64,000 bases of DNA. Source: Candidatus Blautia faecipullorum. Its GTDB lineage: Bacteria > Bacillota > Clostridia > Lachnospirales > Lachnospiraceae. The stretch spans positions 1-64,000 of the forward strand of contig DXEG01000004.1 in assembly GCA_019115125.1 (NCBI GenBank), read 5' to 3'. Position 1 is the stretch's first letter. Each line of letters starts with the position of its first letter. Both the position numbers and the translations under genes were made by a program. This document shows positions 63,463-64,000 of this stretch, in pieces. The notes beneath the pieces are model-generated. The model saw only the letters and a program-made list of their open reading frames with translations, made no database searches and was not told the DNA's origin.

Positions 63463-63840
63463 ATGGTTATTGAAATAGACTTCAGCAGCAATGAGGCCAT
63501 TTATGTTCAGTTGATGAATCAGATCATCCTTGGGATTGCTACGTCAAGGCTCAGAGAGGGGGACACACTTCCCTCAGTCAGACAGTTGGCGGACACCATA
63601 GGGATTAACATGCATACAGTGAATAAGGCATATGCGCTTCTCAGGCAGGAAGGATTTGTGACCATCGACCGCAGAAAAGGAGCTATAATAGCCGTAGATG
63701 TGGACAAAATAAAAGCACTGGAGGAAATGAAGCGGCACCTGGTAGTGGCGATGGCGAAGGGCTGCTGCAAGGATGTTTCCAGAGAAGAGGTCCACGCTCT
63801 GATAGATGAGATTTTTGACGAATATGGAATAGACAGATAG
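63463..63840 (+). CDS. GntR-family regulator, YtrA type
   Basis: 125 residues: winged helix-turn-helix (about 10-70; YVQLMNQIILGIATSRLREGDTLPSVRQLADTIGINMHTVNKAYALLRQEGFVTIDRRKG as the family pattern in separate blocks: LPSVRQLA, NMHTVNKAY) and only a short helical C-terminal tail for dimerisation, so the YtrA subgroup without an effector domain. The ATG at 63463 is preceded by GGAGGAGG. It ends nine bases before the clp gene and is probably cotranscribed, as in ctsR/mcsAB-clpC type arrangements, although CtsR is a different family. Confidence 0.88.
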   Translation: MVIEIDFSSNEAIYVQLMNQIILGIATSRLREGDTLPSVRQLADTIGINMHTVNKAYALLRQEGFVTIDRRKGAIIAVDVDKIKALEEMKRHLVVAMAKGCCKDVSREEVHALIDEIFDEYGIDR

Positions 63841-63849
63841 GAGGAGACG

Positions 63850-64000
63850 ATGCAGAGCAGATTAACCAGACAGGCTGAAAACGCGCTGATGCTGGCAAAA
63901 AAAACAGCACAGTCTTTCAATCATAATTATATTGGTACGGAGCATATTTTGGTAGGACTTCTGCAGGAGGCGGACGGCACTGCCGGACGTATTCTGGAGG
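63850..64000 (+). CDS. clpC: Clp ATPase (ClpC-type) N-terminal part, cut by window end
   Basis: The first 50 residues are visible: SRLTRQAENALMLAKK, then HNYIGTEHILVGLLQEADG, TAGRILE. This is the first Clp-N repeat of ClpC/ClpA-like unfoldases; the TEHILVGLL block is diagnostic. GGAGGAG stands before the ATG at 63850. The ATPase domains lie outside the window, so ClpC over ClpE/ClpB is an inference from the ClpC-like start. Confidence 0.85.
   Translation, partial: MQSRLTRQAENALMLAKKTAQSFNHNYIGTEHILVGLLQEADGTAGRILE

Overview
The window looks like the chromosome of an anaerobic Clostridia member, most likely a Lachnospiraceae. The support is gene content: LL-diaminopimelate aminotransferase, two flavodiiron proteins, archaeal-type AspRS with GatCAB, a type-2 pyrF followed by pyrK-pyrD-pyrE, and a ClpC-type chaperone start. 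Shine-Dalgarno sites are strong (AGGAGG) and sigma-A promoters near consensus. No rRNA or CRISPR array is visible; there is one tRNA, tRNA-Arg(CCG).

Region 1-8900 is a mobile-element graveyard. It holds three decayed TnpB genes, a decayed group II intron whose maturase has lost its middle, a 45-codon exon of a VirD4/TraG coupling protein caught between two intron pieces, and a PhoH-like gene broken internally and at its 3' end. Inside this debris, between two tnpB relics, is an intact, very AT-rich, tightly packed four-gene operon (1186-4004, minus strand). It encodes a TPR + metallo-beta-lactamase + zinc-ribbon protein, two small unrecognised proteins, and a helical protein with a HEPN-like RxxxxH motif. 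This is the best candidate in the window for an undescribed system.

Region 8900-25900 is core and surface biology. rluF-ligA-metA form one operon. A secreted deacetylase and an SH3-domain protein converge on a shared terminator. Then comes a ten-gene minus-strand surface-polysaccharide operon (15341-25619): two GT4 enzymes, a GT52-like transferase, a GT2, Wzy, Wzx and a complete Kdo pathway (KdsD, metal-type KdsA, KdsC, CMP-sugar synthetase). Kdo is unexpected in a Gram-positive.

Region 25900-47600 carries leuCD with a divergent LysR regulator, ilvC, ilvN, azlCD, an atypical tyrosine phosphatase, a GH13 glucosidase, an M20 hydrolase, a flavodiiron-rubredoxin-reductase fusion and a Cof-type HAD phosphatase. 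A nitrogen/amide operon follows: glnA, ANTAR regulator, nondiscriminating aspS, gatCAB, dapL. It starts from a near-consensus promoter whose first transcribed bases fold into a terminator-like hairpin, suggesting attenuation.

Region 47600-64000 has an IS66-type element, a cold-shock gene with a long structured leader, pyrF-pyrK-pyrD-pyrE, several small membrane proteins, an M29-like peptidase, purE-purM-purN-purD, a second flavodiiron protein, an SseB-like protein and a GntR regulator next to a clp gene cut by the window end. An 88-bp MITE with perfect 8-bp target duplications lies in front of purE; its termini match the left end of the IS66 element.
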